Source: Muribaculum sp. An289
GTDB taxonomy: Bacteria; Bacteroidota; Bacteroidia; Bacteroidales; UBA932
DNA length: 32,350 bases
Reading direction: 5' to 3'
Assembly: GCF_002159555.1 (NCBI RefSeq)
Contig: NZ_NFIV01000016.1
Coordinates: forward strand, 1 to 32,350
In this document: piece by piece, positions 6,684 to 15,063 of the stretch
Position numbering within the stretch: position 1 is the first letter of the stretch
Layout of the letters: the number at the start of each line of letters is the position of its first letter
Notes under the pieces: model-generated
Databases searched by the model: none
The model's input: only the letters and a program-made list of their open reading frames with translations
Told to the model about the DNA's origin: nothing
Program-made: the position numbers and the translations under genes

Positions 6684-7475
6684 ATGGGCGGCTCGGAAAA
6701 ACAAATGTCTTTCTGGGAACATCTGGATGAATTGAGGACGGCTCTGTTGAAAATACTTGTCGTCACTCTTGCATTCGGAATTGCGGCATTCTGCTTCAGG
6801 GAAGGGCTTTTCAACATAATGCTCGCGCCAAAGGAGCCGGACTTCATAACCTACAGGCTTTTGGGCATTGCCGGAAGCCTGTTCGGCAACGACGGGGGGC
6901 TTCCGCAATTCGACGTAAGGCTGATTAACACCGGACTTGCCCAACAGTTCATAATACACATGAAGACAGCCGTATGCTCGGGAGTGATTTTAGCCTCCCC
7001 ATACGCCGTTTACCAGATTTTCCGCTTCGTATCCCCGGCCCTGTATGAAAACGAAAGGCATTATGCAGTAAAAGTGGCCGGAAGCGGATACCTGCTCTTC
7101 ATGTCCGGCGTAGCCATCTGCTATTTTTTGATTTTTCCGCTTACCTTCCGTTTCCTCGGCACGTATCAGGTCAGTGCGGACGTAGACAACCTCATCACCC
7201 TCCAGTCCTACATGGGCACCCTGCTTACGATGTGCCTCGTGATGGGAATCGTATTCGAAATCCCCGTGGTTGCATGGATGTTTGCGAAATTAGGCTTCTT
7301 GAAAGCGGACTTCATGAAAAAATACCGAAAGCATGCCATCGTAATAATACTTGTCGTCGCCGCAATCATAACCCCGACCTCCGACATCTTCACCCTCTTC
7401 ATCGTCTCACTCCCCATCTGGCTGCTCTACGAGGCCAGCATCGGCATAGTGAAAAAGGCGGAACACCAAGTCTAA
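6684..7475 (+). CDS. tatC: Sec-independent translocase TatC (263 aa)
   Basis: Signal-peptide receptor of the Tat system. The N-terminal MSFWEHLDELR motif is the family signature for twin-arginine recognition. About six hydrophobic segments follow (for example ILVVTLAFGIAAFCF, MKTAVCSGVILASPYAVYQIF, YLLFMSGVAICYFLIFPL), with the conserved GIVFEIPVV segment and the closing ITPTSDIFTLFIVSLPIWLLYEASI, all typical of TatC. Length is normal. It is the last gene of the cassette. Its stop overlaps by four bases the 3' end of the convergent RAYT-type transposase. Its linkage to two RR-signal proteins suggests these are its main substrates. Confidence 0.95.
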   Translation: MGGSEKQMSFWEHLDELRTALLKILVVTLAFGIAAFCFREGLFNIMLAPKEPDFITYRLLGIAGSLFGNDGGLPQFDVRLINTGLAQQFIIHMKTAVCSGVILASPYAVYQIFRFVSPALYENERHYAVKVAGSGYLLFMSGVAICYFLIFPLTFRFLGTYQVSADVDNLITLQSYMGTLLTMCLVMGIVFEIPVVAWMFAKLGFLKADFMKKYRKHAIVIILVVAAIITPTSDIFTLFIVSLPIWLLYEASIGIVKKAEHQV

Positions 7476-8320
7476 AAATGCCCTCTGAGCAATTCAGGAT
7501 CAAGCCCTACGACCCTTGCAGCCTGTTTCAGCCCCACTCCATATTTTTTCTTGAGTTTCATGGCCATCTTCAATCGTCCTTCAATCGACAACTCTTCAAC
7601 ACTGTTTTTTCCAAATTCCTTGAAACAGATATCTGTCATCGAATTGTACAGTTCTTTATCCTCGTATTTGACTTTACGCAACATGTCCGTACTCATTTCT
7701 TCCATTTCCAAATCGTCATTTTTTGACAAATAATATAAATACCGCCTGACGTTCCCGTATAGATTTTCTACAAAAACATGTTCCACGTAATTGCCGGGAA
7801 GAATCATCCCATTGCAAGCGACAGCATATTTGCCGGGAAGTTTCACATGCGAATTAACCAATGCCCGCATTTCATCATACCCCAGCGATGATATGTTCCT
7901 TGTACCGGCCATACTTTTACTTCTGTCTGAAAAATAGAGATTTCCGCTGCTCCACCTGTATTCTCCCGGAGCTACCTGAATATTAGCAGCGACAGGATTC
8001 CTTATCACGTATGCGATTGCCGTCCTCAGATATTCCGGATTATCTATCCTTTTTATCGATATGTCAGCACTGAAACATTTCGCACGAAGATTGACACGTC
8101 TTTTAAACATACGAATAAATGCAAGACACGCATCGTAACTCCCACCTGCTATAAAGTGAACATGATTGTCCATCAGACAAAAACAATACATTGAAAGACA
8201 TTTTGCAAATGTACACACTGCAATGTCATTAATGGCTTTTATATAATCTGTGTCGCTTTTGAAAAGAATGTTCCTTGACAATCCGTCAGTGCAAATATGA
8301 TAAATCTCTCTCCCCTTCAT
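7472..8320 (-). CDS. IS200-like / REP-associated tyrosine transposase (RAYT)
   Basis: Single-strand DNA transposase of the Y1/HUH class. Counting from the upstream ATG at 8335, the HUH pair is His58-Val-His60 in MDNHVHFI and the nucleophile is probably Tyr109 in AIAYVIRNPVAAN, the RAYT-style 'NPV' region. A C-terminal helical segment (KLKKKYGVGLKQAARVVGLDPELLRGHF) resembles a helix-turn-helix and is common in this subgroup. I prefer the ATG at 8320: the -7 box at 8346-8353 leaves only a few transcribed bases before 8335. It converges on tatC with a four-base overlap. Candidate repeats lie just upstream at 8420-8576. RAYTs are usually single-copy and domesticated rather than mobile; the frame is intact here. 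Confidence 0.85.
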   Translation of the reverse strand: MKGREIYHICTDGLSRNILFKSDTDYIKAINDIAVCTFAKCLSMYCFCLMDNHVHFIAGGSYDACLAFIRMFKRRVNLRAKCFSADISIKRIDNPEYLRTAIAYVIRNPVAANIQVAPGEYRWSSGNLYFSDRSKSMAGTRNISSLGYDEMRALVNSHVKLPGKYAVACNGMILPGNYVEHVFVENLYGNVRRYLYYLSKNDDLEMEEMSTDMLRKVKYEDKELYNSMTDICFKEFGKNSVEELSIEGRLKMAMKLKKKYGVGLKQAARVVGLDPELLRGHF

Positions 8321-8345
8321 TATCTTCTCTCCCATAAATATGCTG

Positions 8346-8353
8346 CAAAATTA
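8346..8353 (-). promoter_or_regulatory. -7 box of the RAYT gene
   Basis: CAAAATTA on the plus strand reads TAATTTTG on the minus strand, a perfect TAnnTTTG. A TTTG lies upstream (8369-8372, minus strand), but at a 15-bp spacing, shorter than usual. Confidence 0.5.
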
Positions 8354-8419
8354 AGATATTATCGTTAACAAATAACTCGCTTACGACTTACGGGAGAAAA
8401 TTTTCTCTTTAAAATATAC

Positions 8420-8576
8420 TATAATTTATTGATTATCAAATACTTACAACACAAATAAAGGATAAAAAATTCCCCCACAGGCCTTTTTTTTCAGCACAAC
8501 GGGGGAGACGATAAAACCTATAAATTATTATAATTTACTATTTATCAACAACTTACACCCATAAAACCAATAAAGG
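8420..8576. repeat. pair of A/T-rich direct repeats flanking a C/T-rich core
   Basis: Units of about 42-48 bp at 8420-8461 and 8529-8576 share TATAATTTA, then ATTATCAA or TTTATCAA, then ACTTACA and AATAAAGG. Between them lies a segment with TCCCCC (8471-8476), a T8 run and GGGGGA (8501-8506), which can pair. The region lies between the RAYT gene and rmlB, both on the minus strand. It may be a non-autonomous element tied to the RAYT, which is inference. Confidence 0.5.
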
Positions 8577-8598
8577 GAATCACCGGATACTTTTAAAG

Positions 8599-9681
<1,083 letters not shown>

Positions 9682-9714
9682 GATTTTCTCACCTGTATTT
9701 TATTTAAACAATAT

Positions 9715-9755
9715 TTCGCATCCGTGCGAAGCCGGCCCGGCGGCTGAATCCGCCG
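9715..9755 (-). promoter_or_regulatory. structured leader of rmlB
   Basis: Two perfect 6-bp hairpins lie in the transcribed leader: TTCGCA/TGCGAA with loop TCCG (9715-9730) and CGGCGG/CCGCCG with loop CTGAAT (9738-9755). No T run follows, so these are not obvious terminators. They may affect mRNA stability or control; no riboswitch class is recognised. Confidence 0.4.
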
Positions 9756-9767
9756 CCTTGCGGCAGA

Positions 9768-9800
9768 CAAAGTTATCAATATTTAACGATTATCCGCAAA
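9768..9800 (-). promoter_or_regulatory. promoter of rmlB
   Basis: On the minus strand TTTG (9797-9800) and TAACTTTG (9768-9775) are separated by 21 bp, an excellent Bacteroidota promoter. The gene on the other strand (9886) has only a weak box, TATCTTTC at 9862-9869. Confidence 0.7.
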
Positions 9801-9885
9801 AATACTCCCGAATAATTGACAGAATGCCGCCGCGCGACAGTTTTTGTTAAAATAATTTTACTATCTTTCGAAAAATTCGCGTATT

Positions 9886-10974
9886 ATGATTAAAAACTAT
9901 AAATATAGGGTGCTGCTACCATACATTATCCTTCTCGTTTTCCCGATTCTGAACTTGATTCCGGCATGCAACATACCCAAAGAGCGTATCCGACATGAAA
10001 CGCCTTTCGAGAAAATGAAGGAAGAGGCTGGGCAAAAAGGGAAAAAATTCTGTATCGTACTGACAGACAGCAGCAATATAAAAGAATACAGAAATACTGT
10101 CATTCTTGCGATGAAACACGACAATCAGGCAATATGGGACTTCATCAACACTGACAATCCCGATAACCGTTGGTATGAATGGTTATTGGGAACATGGAAT
10201 TCGCCTTATACGCTGATATTCGACAAAAACGGGAAATTGGAAAACATCGTTTTCGGTATTTCCGAGTATGCATGCATATCCATCGAAAGCACGATATCAC
10301 CTCATAACGAAGGAATCCGTCATAGAAATTTCGGATTCCGGAAAAACTCCGCCATACCGGAAAGTATCATGAATGTCAATGAGTTCATAGAAAGCCACCT
10401 ACAACTTATAGCGGATACGACAGAGACATATTATGGAAAATACATAAAAGCCGATAGCCTGGCTATGATATCGGAATATCCGTTCAGCGAGTACCTCAAA
10501 CTGCATTACGGTTCGCATGTATTCAGCAAAGACAGCATCGCGAAAATGGCCCATGGTTTCATAGAAAGATATCTGCACTCATCCTACCCGAAGATGACAT
10601 ATTCTTCTCTAATACAAACAATCAGCAAAATGTTCCTATTGGAAAATGCGGAATCGCCACTCAAACTGGAAACACATATAGCAAAAGGGCCTTACCATAT
10701 CGGAGACGAGGCAAACATCACTGTCTCGGTTACGAATTACGGACATGAAAACATCACCATAGAAAAGATAGAGACCACATGCGGCTGTATAAAAACGATT
10801 CCCGCAGGCAGACATTTCCGCAAAACAATCAGACGGAACGAAACCGTAAACTATCGCTTCTCGATGGAATTGGAATATTCAGGAACCATATACCACGAAA
10901 TATATTTTTATTTTCATACAGGCAATGCGGCATCGCTTGCCACAGCAAGGATTGAAGTAAACGTTGAACAATAA
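9886..10974 (+). CDS. exported thioredoxin-fold/DUF1573-like protein (362 aa)
   Basis: Function not known. An N-terminal hydrophobic segment ends in LIPAC (Cys28), so it is probably a lipoprotein. Residues about 40-130 look like a degenerate thioredoxin fold (KKFCIVLTDSS..., then SPYTLIFDKNGKLENI) with no CxxC active site, so not a redox enzyme in the classical sense. Residues about 255-362 resemble DUF1573, a Bacteroidota Ig-like domain: GPYHIGDEANITVSVTNYG, then IEKIETTCGC, the hallmark CGC. This pairing occurs in Bacteroidota envelope proteins of unknown role. A small lipoprotein gene follows 14 bases after the stop, so the two are probably co-transcribed. Confidence 0.75.
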   Translation: MIKNYKYRVLLPYIILLVFPILNLIPACNIPKERIRHETPFEKMKEEAGQKGKKFCIVLTDSSNIKEYRNTVILAMKHDNQAIWDFINTDNPDNRWYEWLLGTWNSPYTLIFDKNGKLENIVFGISEYACISIESTISPHNEGIRHRNFGFRKNSAIPESIMNVNEFIESHLQLIADTTETYYGKYIKADSLAMISEYPFSEYLKLHYGSHVFSKDSIAKMAHGFIERYLHSSYPKMTYSSLIQTISKMFLLENAESPLKLETHIAKGPYHIGDEANITVSVTNYGHENITIEKIETTCGCIKTIPAGRHFRKTIRRNETVNYRFSMELEYSGTIYHEIYFYFHTGNAASLATARIEVNVEQ

Positions 10975-10988
10975 ATACACTATTCATT

Positions 10989-11414
10989 ATGAGAAAGAAC
11001 GCATACGCCATTCTGATCTGCCTAATGGCCATTGTCCCAATTACCGGACTGACCGGCTGCAAATGTTCCGACTGCGACAAACCGGCCCCGGCAGACACAT
11101 TGACTGAAGAAACGGCAAATGACAGTCTGTCAATCACAGCGCCAAGCGGTGATAAAATAGCCGAAGACATGGAATCACTTGAAGAGCAAATCAGGCTCAT
11201 GATAGCCGAAAAATATGGGGAAGACATTCCATTCGAAATCACTTCAATCGAATACGCAGACGTTCCGCAAGAATATTATCTTGCAACCATAAATTACAGG
11301 ATGGAAAACGGGATAACGTCCAATTTCGTTATGACCAATTTGGTTGAGAATGATGATGTGCATATAACCCAAGACACTAAGTCGGTAACTTTTGAATTCA
11401 AGTCCGAAAATTAG
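10989..11414 (+). CDS. small Cys-rich lipoprotein, unknown (141 aa)
   Basis: Not recognised. A lipoprotein signal ends in GLTGC (Cys24), directly followed by KCSDCDKP, giving three cysteines within five residues of the acylation site. The mature part has an acidic, low-complexity stretch (residues ~30-60) and then a small alpha/beta region (MIAEKYGEDIPFEITSIEYADVPQEYYLATINYRM, split by turns). It lies 14 bases after the DUF1573-like protein and before the amidase gene, whose -7 box starts two bases after this stop codon. It is likely an outer- or inner-membrane-anchored periplasmic protein working with its upstream neighbour. Confidence 0.7.
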   Translation: MRKNAYAILICLMAIVPITGLTGCKCSDCDKPAPADTLTEETANDSLSITAPSGDKIAEDMESLEEQIRLMIAEKYGEDIPFEITSIEYADVPQEYYLATINYRMENGITSNFVMTNLVENDDVHITQDTKSVTFEFKSEN

Positions 11415-11423
11415 CTATATTTG
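11391..11423 (+). promoter_or_regulatory. promoter of the amidase-like gene
   Basis: TTTG (11391-11394) and TATATTTG (11416-11423) are spaced by 21 bp, an excellent match to the Bacteroidota consensus. The -33 element lies within the end of the preceding gene. Confidence 0.7.
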
Positions 11424-11464
11424 CCCTTGACATCATACCGTAGCGTATATATCCGCTACAAACA

Positions 11465-14400
11465 ATGAGTAAAAAAATGAAAAAAGGGCAGACTTTCATA
11501 TTTTTCTTCATACTGGTTTTCAGCGGACTGGCTTCCGGAGCTTTTGCCGCACATGCACAGGGCGGCAACGGGACGAAAGAACTGTTTGCCCCGCTGTGCG
11601 ACTCGATAGCGGCCCGCTATGACATTTACCTCGGAATCGAGAAGCTGGAGGTCTCGCGGGTGAACGTACGTGGAGGAAAAATCGATTTATGCTTCAACCG
11701 CGTACTTGCTGGATACCCGTTCATAGAAGAAGACATTCCGGAACTTTATGCGATGGCCCGAAGGCTGCTGCCGGAAAAATACAGAAAATACGACATCAGG
11801 AAAATCATCACAAGCGGCTCTGAAATAAGCCGTTATACAATCACACCCATAAACTTCGACGGAAATCCGGAACATTCGGCCTATAAGGCTGAAAACGGGA
11901 AAGACTACGACCCCAATCCGGAAAGGCACAGCATAGTAACCCGTGAAGGCACGCATATAAATGCAGACAAGGGACTGGAAGGAAGGCACATAGCGCTCTG
12001 GCAGAGCCACGGTTACTATTATGAACAGAGCCTCGACAGATGGGAATGGCAGAGGGCAAGGCTCATGCAGACAGTCGAAGACCTTTATACCCAGTCATAC
12101 GTCATACCGTACCTGGTACCGATGCTTGAAAATGCCGGGGCATACGTTTTCCTGCCACGCGAAAGGGACATCAACGACATCGAAATCATAGTAGACAACG
12201 ATTCACCCGAATCGGGGACAAGGACATCCGGGAATTTCCAGGCCGAAGGCAAAACACGGATTGCGGGAAAAGGGTTCGGCAATAAGAAGACCTATCGTGG
12301 CGGCGAAAATCCTTTCGAATGCGGCACCGCCCTGGAGATAAGCGGAAAGGCAGTATGGAAAGCAATACTTCCGGAAAGCGGGGAATATGCAGTATACGTT
12401 TCGTACAAAACCGAAAAAGGCAGCAGTACGGCGGCAAGATATATCGTAAAACATGCCGGCGGAGATACGGGATTCACCGTAGACCAGTCGATGGGCGGAG
12501 GGACATGGATATACCTCGGGACATTTCATTTCGACAGGAAGGCCGAAGTGGTGCTGCTTGCCGGAACTGCCAGGGACGGCTCCAGTAAAAACGGCGGAAG
12601 CACCGTCACCGCCGATGCGGTCAAATTCGGGGGAGGCATGGGCAACATAGCCCGAGGCACACAAGACGAAGACGGAAACCTTCTGACAGAGGAAAGTGTC
12701 TCCGGCATGCCGCGGTGGTGCGAGGGGGCCCGCTACTGGCTCCAGTACGCAGGATACGACAGTACGGTCTACAACCTTAACGAAGGGAAGAACGACTATA
12801 TGGACGACTACATGTGCCGCGGCCATTGGGTAGACAGGCTCAGCGGCGGTTCAAAGGCGAATCCCGGAAAAGAGGGGCTGAACGTACCGGTGGATCTGGC
12901 CTTTGCATTCCATTCGGATGCCGGGGTCTTCCGCAACGATTCCATCATAGGCACCCTTGCCATACACACTCTCAAAAGCGAAGACGAAGAACGTTTTCCC
13001 ACAGGCGAAGACCGCATAACCTCCAGGGAACTCGGAAACTCGATTCAGAGCCAGACAGTCAACGACATACGCACCCTGTGGGAACCGGAATGGACACGGA
13101 GGCAGCTGTGGGACAGGTCATATTATGAAGCCAGAACGCCGCCCGTACCGATGGTCCTTCTTGAATCGATGTCCCACCAGAACCTTGCAGACATGATATA
13201 CGGCCTCGACCCGGGATTCCGGTTCACTGTTTCGAGGGCCGTTTACAAGGGGATTCTAAAATATCTGGCACAGCGTTACGGGACGGAATATGCCGTACAG
13301 CCGCTGCCGGTGAAAAATTTTTCCGTCATGTTCGGAAACGGAGGCGCAGTACTGAAATGGGAGCCCGCAATTGACGAAATCGAGCCTACCGCCGTTCCGG
13401 ACAGCTATATAGTATATACGAGAATCGACGGGGGAGCCTGGGACAACGGAAGGAAAACTTGCGCCGACTCGCTCTTCGTAAAAATCGAGAAAAAACGCAT
13501 CTACAGTTTCAAGGTCGTCGCCGCCAACCGCGGAGGCCTGAGCTTCCCATCGGAAATACTTAGCATCGGAATCCCTTCTGGAAAATCCGAAGGGACGGTC
13601 GCCATAGTTAACGGCTTCGACCGCATAGCGCCTCCGGCACATTTCGCGACAGCGGACACGCTGCTCGGAGGATTCAACAGCAGAAGGGATTACGGAGTAC
13701 CGTACCTGAAAGACATCTGCTTCACCGGAGAACAATACGAATTCCGCAGGGATATCCCTTGGGTGGATGATGACAACCCGGGATTCGGAGCTTCGGGCGC
13801 AGAATACGAAGGCAAGACAATAGCAGGAAACACATTCGATTATCCATACGTACACGGCCGCGCCCTCATGGCCGCCGGATATTCGTTCTGTTCGCTCGGC
13901 AGGGACGCGTACACGCAGATGCACGAGAGGATAAGCCCGGAAAACGGTTTTTCCGCCATAGACCTGATTCTCGGCAAACAGCTTACCACGCCCCTCGGAA
14001 GAGGAATCCTCGGCACGCATTTCAGGTGCTACCCGAGACCGCTTATAGAGGCCCTGGAATCATTCCATGGCAAAGGGGGCTGCATAATCGTTTCCGGGGC
14101 GGATGTCGGTACCGATTTCAACGATGTCATCTACGGAGGCGTTACCATAGACAGCACTTACATGGAGGAGGCTTCACGGTTTGCCGGGGAGGTACTCGGG
14201 TTCAAGTGGCTTTCGGACTGCCCTGCCGGCGGAGGAGGATTTTACGGCATCGGGAAGCTCAAAGGCATGGAAGGCCTGTATTCGCACACCCTGAACGATT
14301 CGGTTTACTGCGTGGAATTTCCGGACGGCATCCTTCCCGCTGAAGGAGGAACGACCATAATGCGTTATCGCGGGAATAACATTCCGGCAGCCACTTTCCG

Positions 14401-14512
14401 CAAAGGCACGGACGGCAAAGGCTCGTCAGCCGTTTTCGGATTCCCGCTCGAAACAGTCCTGGATGAAAAGGTATTGGAAAAAATCTTTAAAACGATAATG
14501 AACGAATTTTAA
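11465..14512 (+). CDS. exported N-acetylmuramoyl-L-alanine amidase-like protein with golvesin-type domain (1015 aa)
   Basis: Probably a secreted or periplasmic peptidoglycan amidase; similar Bacteroidota proteins are often annotated as xanthan lyase or golvesin-domain proteins. A signal peptide ends near AAHAQG (residue ~31). Amidase_3-like zinc motifs appear in two blocks: WQSHGYYY (His ~183) and TVEDLY (Glu ~204), then FHSDAG (His ~482) and LLESMSHQN (Glu ~565). Between the blocks, residues ~245-395 form a golvesin/xanthan-lyase CBD-like beta domain (SGEYAVYVSYKT..., GGGTWIYLGTF). A fibronectin type III-like domain follows (~615-705), then ~300 residues I do not recognise. It has its own promoter. 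Its TAA stop directly abuts MITE copy 2. Confidence 0.8.
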   Translation: MSKKMKKGQTFIFFFILVFSGLASGAFAAHAQGGNGTKELFAPLCDSIAARYDIYLGIEKLEVSRVNVRGGKIDLCFNRVLAGYPFIEEDIPELYAMARRLLPEKYRKYDIRKIITSGSEISRYTITPINFDGNPEHSAYKAENGKDYDPNPERHSIVTREGTHINADKGLEGRHIALWQSHGYYYEQSLDRWEWQRARLMQTVEDLYTQSYVIPYLVPMLENAGAYVFLPRERDINDIEIIVDNDSPESGTRTSGNFQAEGKTRIAGKGFGNKKTYRGGENPFECGTALEISGKAVWKAILPESGEYAVYVSYKTEKGSSTAARYIVKHAGGDTGFTVDQSMGGGTWIYLGTFHFDRKAEVVLLAGTARDGSSKNGGSTVTADAVKFGGGMGNIARGTQDEDGNLLTEESVSGMPRWCEGARYWLQYAGYDSTVYNLNEGKNDYMDDYMCRGHWVDRLSGGSKANPGKEGLNVPVDLAFAFHSDAGVFRNDSIIGTLAIHTLKSEDEERFPTGEDRITSRELGNSIQSQTVNDIRTLWEPEWTRRQLWDRSYYEARTPPVPMVLLESMSHQNLADMIYGLDPGFRFTVSRAVYKGILKYLAQRYGTEYAVQPLPVKNFSVMFGNGGAVLKWEPAIDEIEPTAVPDSYIVYTRIDGGAWDNGRKTCADSLFVKIEKKRIYSFKVVAANRGGLSFPSEILSIGIPSGKSEGTVAIVNGFDRIAPPAHFATADTLLGGFNSRRDYGVPYLKDICFTGEQYEFRRDIPWVDDDNPGFGASGAEYEGKTIAGNTFDYPYVHGRALMAAGYSFCSLGRDAYTQMHERISPENGFSAIDLILGKQLTTPLGRGILGTHFRCYPRPLIEALESFHGKGGCIIVSGADVGTDFNDVIYGGVTIDSTYMEEASRFAGEVLGFKWLSDCPAGGGGFYGIGKLKGMEGLYSHTLNDSVYCVEFPDGILPAEGGTTIMRYRGNNIPAATFRKGTDGKGSSAVFGFPLETVLDEKVLEKIFKTIMNEF

Positions 14513-14710
14513 GAGGCACACCGCGACTTAACATAAGCATATTATTACACACTGATATACAGCACATTACTACCGCGACAATTTTTAACAGGTGTGGATT
14601 CCGAGGGGTTTGAAACCACCTGAAATCCACAGTCATTTTTTGAACCACGTATTGCTTATCATTGATTTACAACAAATTACAAACCCAAAAGTTAAGTCGC
14701 GGCGTGCTCT
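14513..14710. mobile_element. MITE-like element, copy 2
   Basis: About 198 bp with terminal inverted repeats: left GGCACACCGCGACTTAAC, right GTTAAGTCGCGGCGTGCTC. It is homologous throughout to copy 1 (1866-2062) in the same orientation, with many substitutions, so the copies are not recent. Its internal hairpin (GTGGATT...AAATCCAC, 14594-14630) is less perfect but again followed by CATTTTTTG. TAA borders both ends; on the left it is the stop codon of the amidase gene. It occupies the first 200 bases of a 551-base gap that also holds the repeats, promoters and hairpin described below, but no gene. Confidence 0.7.
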
Positions 14711-14722
14711 AAGTATCAATGT

Positions 14723-14760
14723 TGTATGAAAATTTTACAGTACTGTATGATTGTTTTACA
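14723..14760. repeat. tandem 17-bp operator-like repeats
   Basis: TGTATGAAAATTTTACA (14723-14739) and TGTATGATTGTTTTACA (14744-14760) are 14/17 identical with a 21-bp period, i.e. two helical turns. Each is a TGTA-N9-TACA dyad, and the junction forms a perfect 12-bp palindrome TACAGTACTGTA. This is the layout of cooperative regulator sites. The regulator is unknown. A C10 tract follows at 14766-14775. Confidence 0.5.
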
Positions 14761-14842
14761 CTTCACCCCCCCCCCGCGAATTTTCACCAAACAATTACTA
14801 CACAACTACTTAGAATCATGGCACAATATTTCTTAGAAACTG

Positions 14843-14872
14843 TTTGAAATTTAAACAGCCTCCTTATTTTTG
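14843..14872 (+). promoter_or_regulatory. promoter ahead of the long inverted-repeat element
   Basis: TTTG (14843-14846) and TATTTTTG (14865-14872) with an 18-bp spacer. The -33 element lies within an IS-end-like sequence (TAGAAACTGTTTGAAAT), so an insertion may have provided this promoter. Transcription from it would pass through the structure at 14901-15019. Confidence 0.55.
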
Positions 14873-14900
14873 CGGAACAGAAGATCAATGGCACAGAAAA

Positions 14901-15019
14901 ATTGTCGGTACAGTTACGGTCAGGACGGCGTGGCCGCCCGTGGCCTCGTGAACGGGAGGGACCCACGCCATGTATGCGTGGGAGGGATTTACCGTCTTGA
15001 CCGTAACTGTACCGACAAT
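14901..15019. other. 119-nt structured element closed by a 28-bp inverted repeat (candidate ncRNA or MITE)
   Basis: Arms 14901-14928 (starting ATTGTCGGTACAGTTACGG) and 14992-15019 (ending CCGTAACTGTACCGACAAT) pair along 28 bp with a single G-T pair in place of a Watson-Crick pair. The 63-nt interior holds two more hairpins: CCCGT/ACGGG (14937-14956) and CCCACGC/GCGTGGG with a 7-nt loop (14962-14982). It lies between two -7 boxes (14865 and 15031), so only the upstream promoter would transcribe it as part of the permease mRNA. The frame on either strand encodes little of sense. Not a class of RNA I recognise. Confidence 0.65.
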
Positions 15020-15030
15020 AGTGGATGTCA

Positions 15031-15038
15031 TATTTTTG
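15031..15038 (+). promoter_or_regulatory. -7 box of the permease gene
   Basis: TATTTTTG followed by C, 25 bases before the ATG at 15064. No good -33 TTG is seen at the usual distance. Identical to the box at 14865-14872, including the following GC pair. Confidence 0.5.
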
Positions 15039-15063
15039 CAGATAAACATTTAAAATACGACTT

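Noticed and set aside
14901-15019. Retron msr-msd interpretation of the long inverted repeat
   Set aside because: Arms and internal hairpins fit in shape, but no reverse transcriptase gene is nearby.
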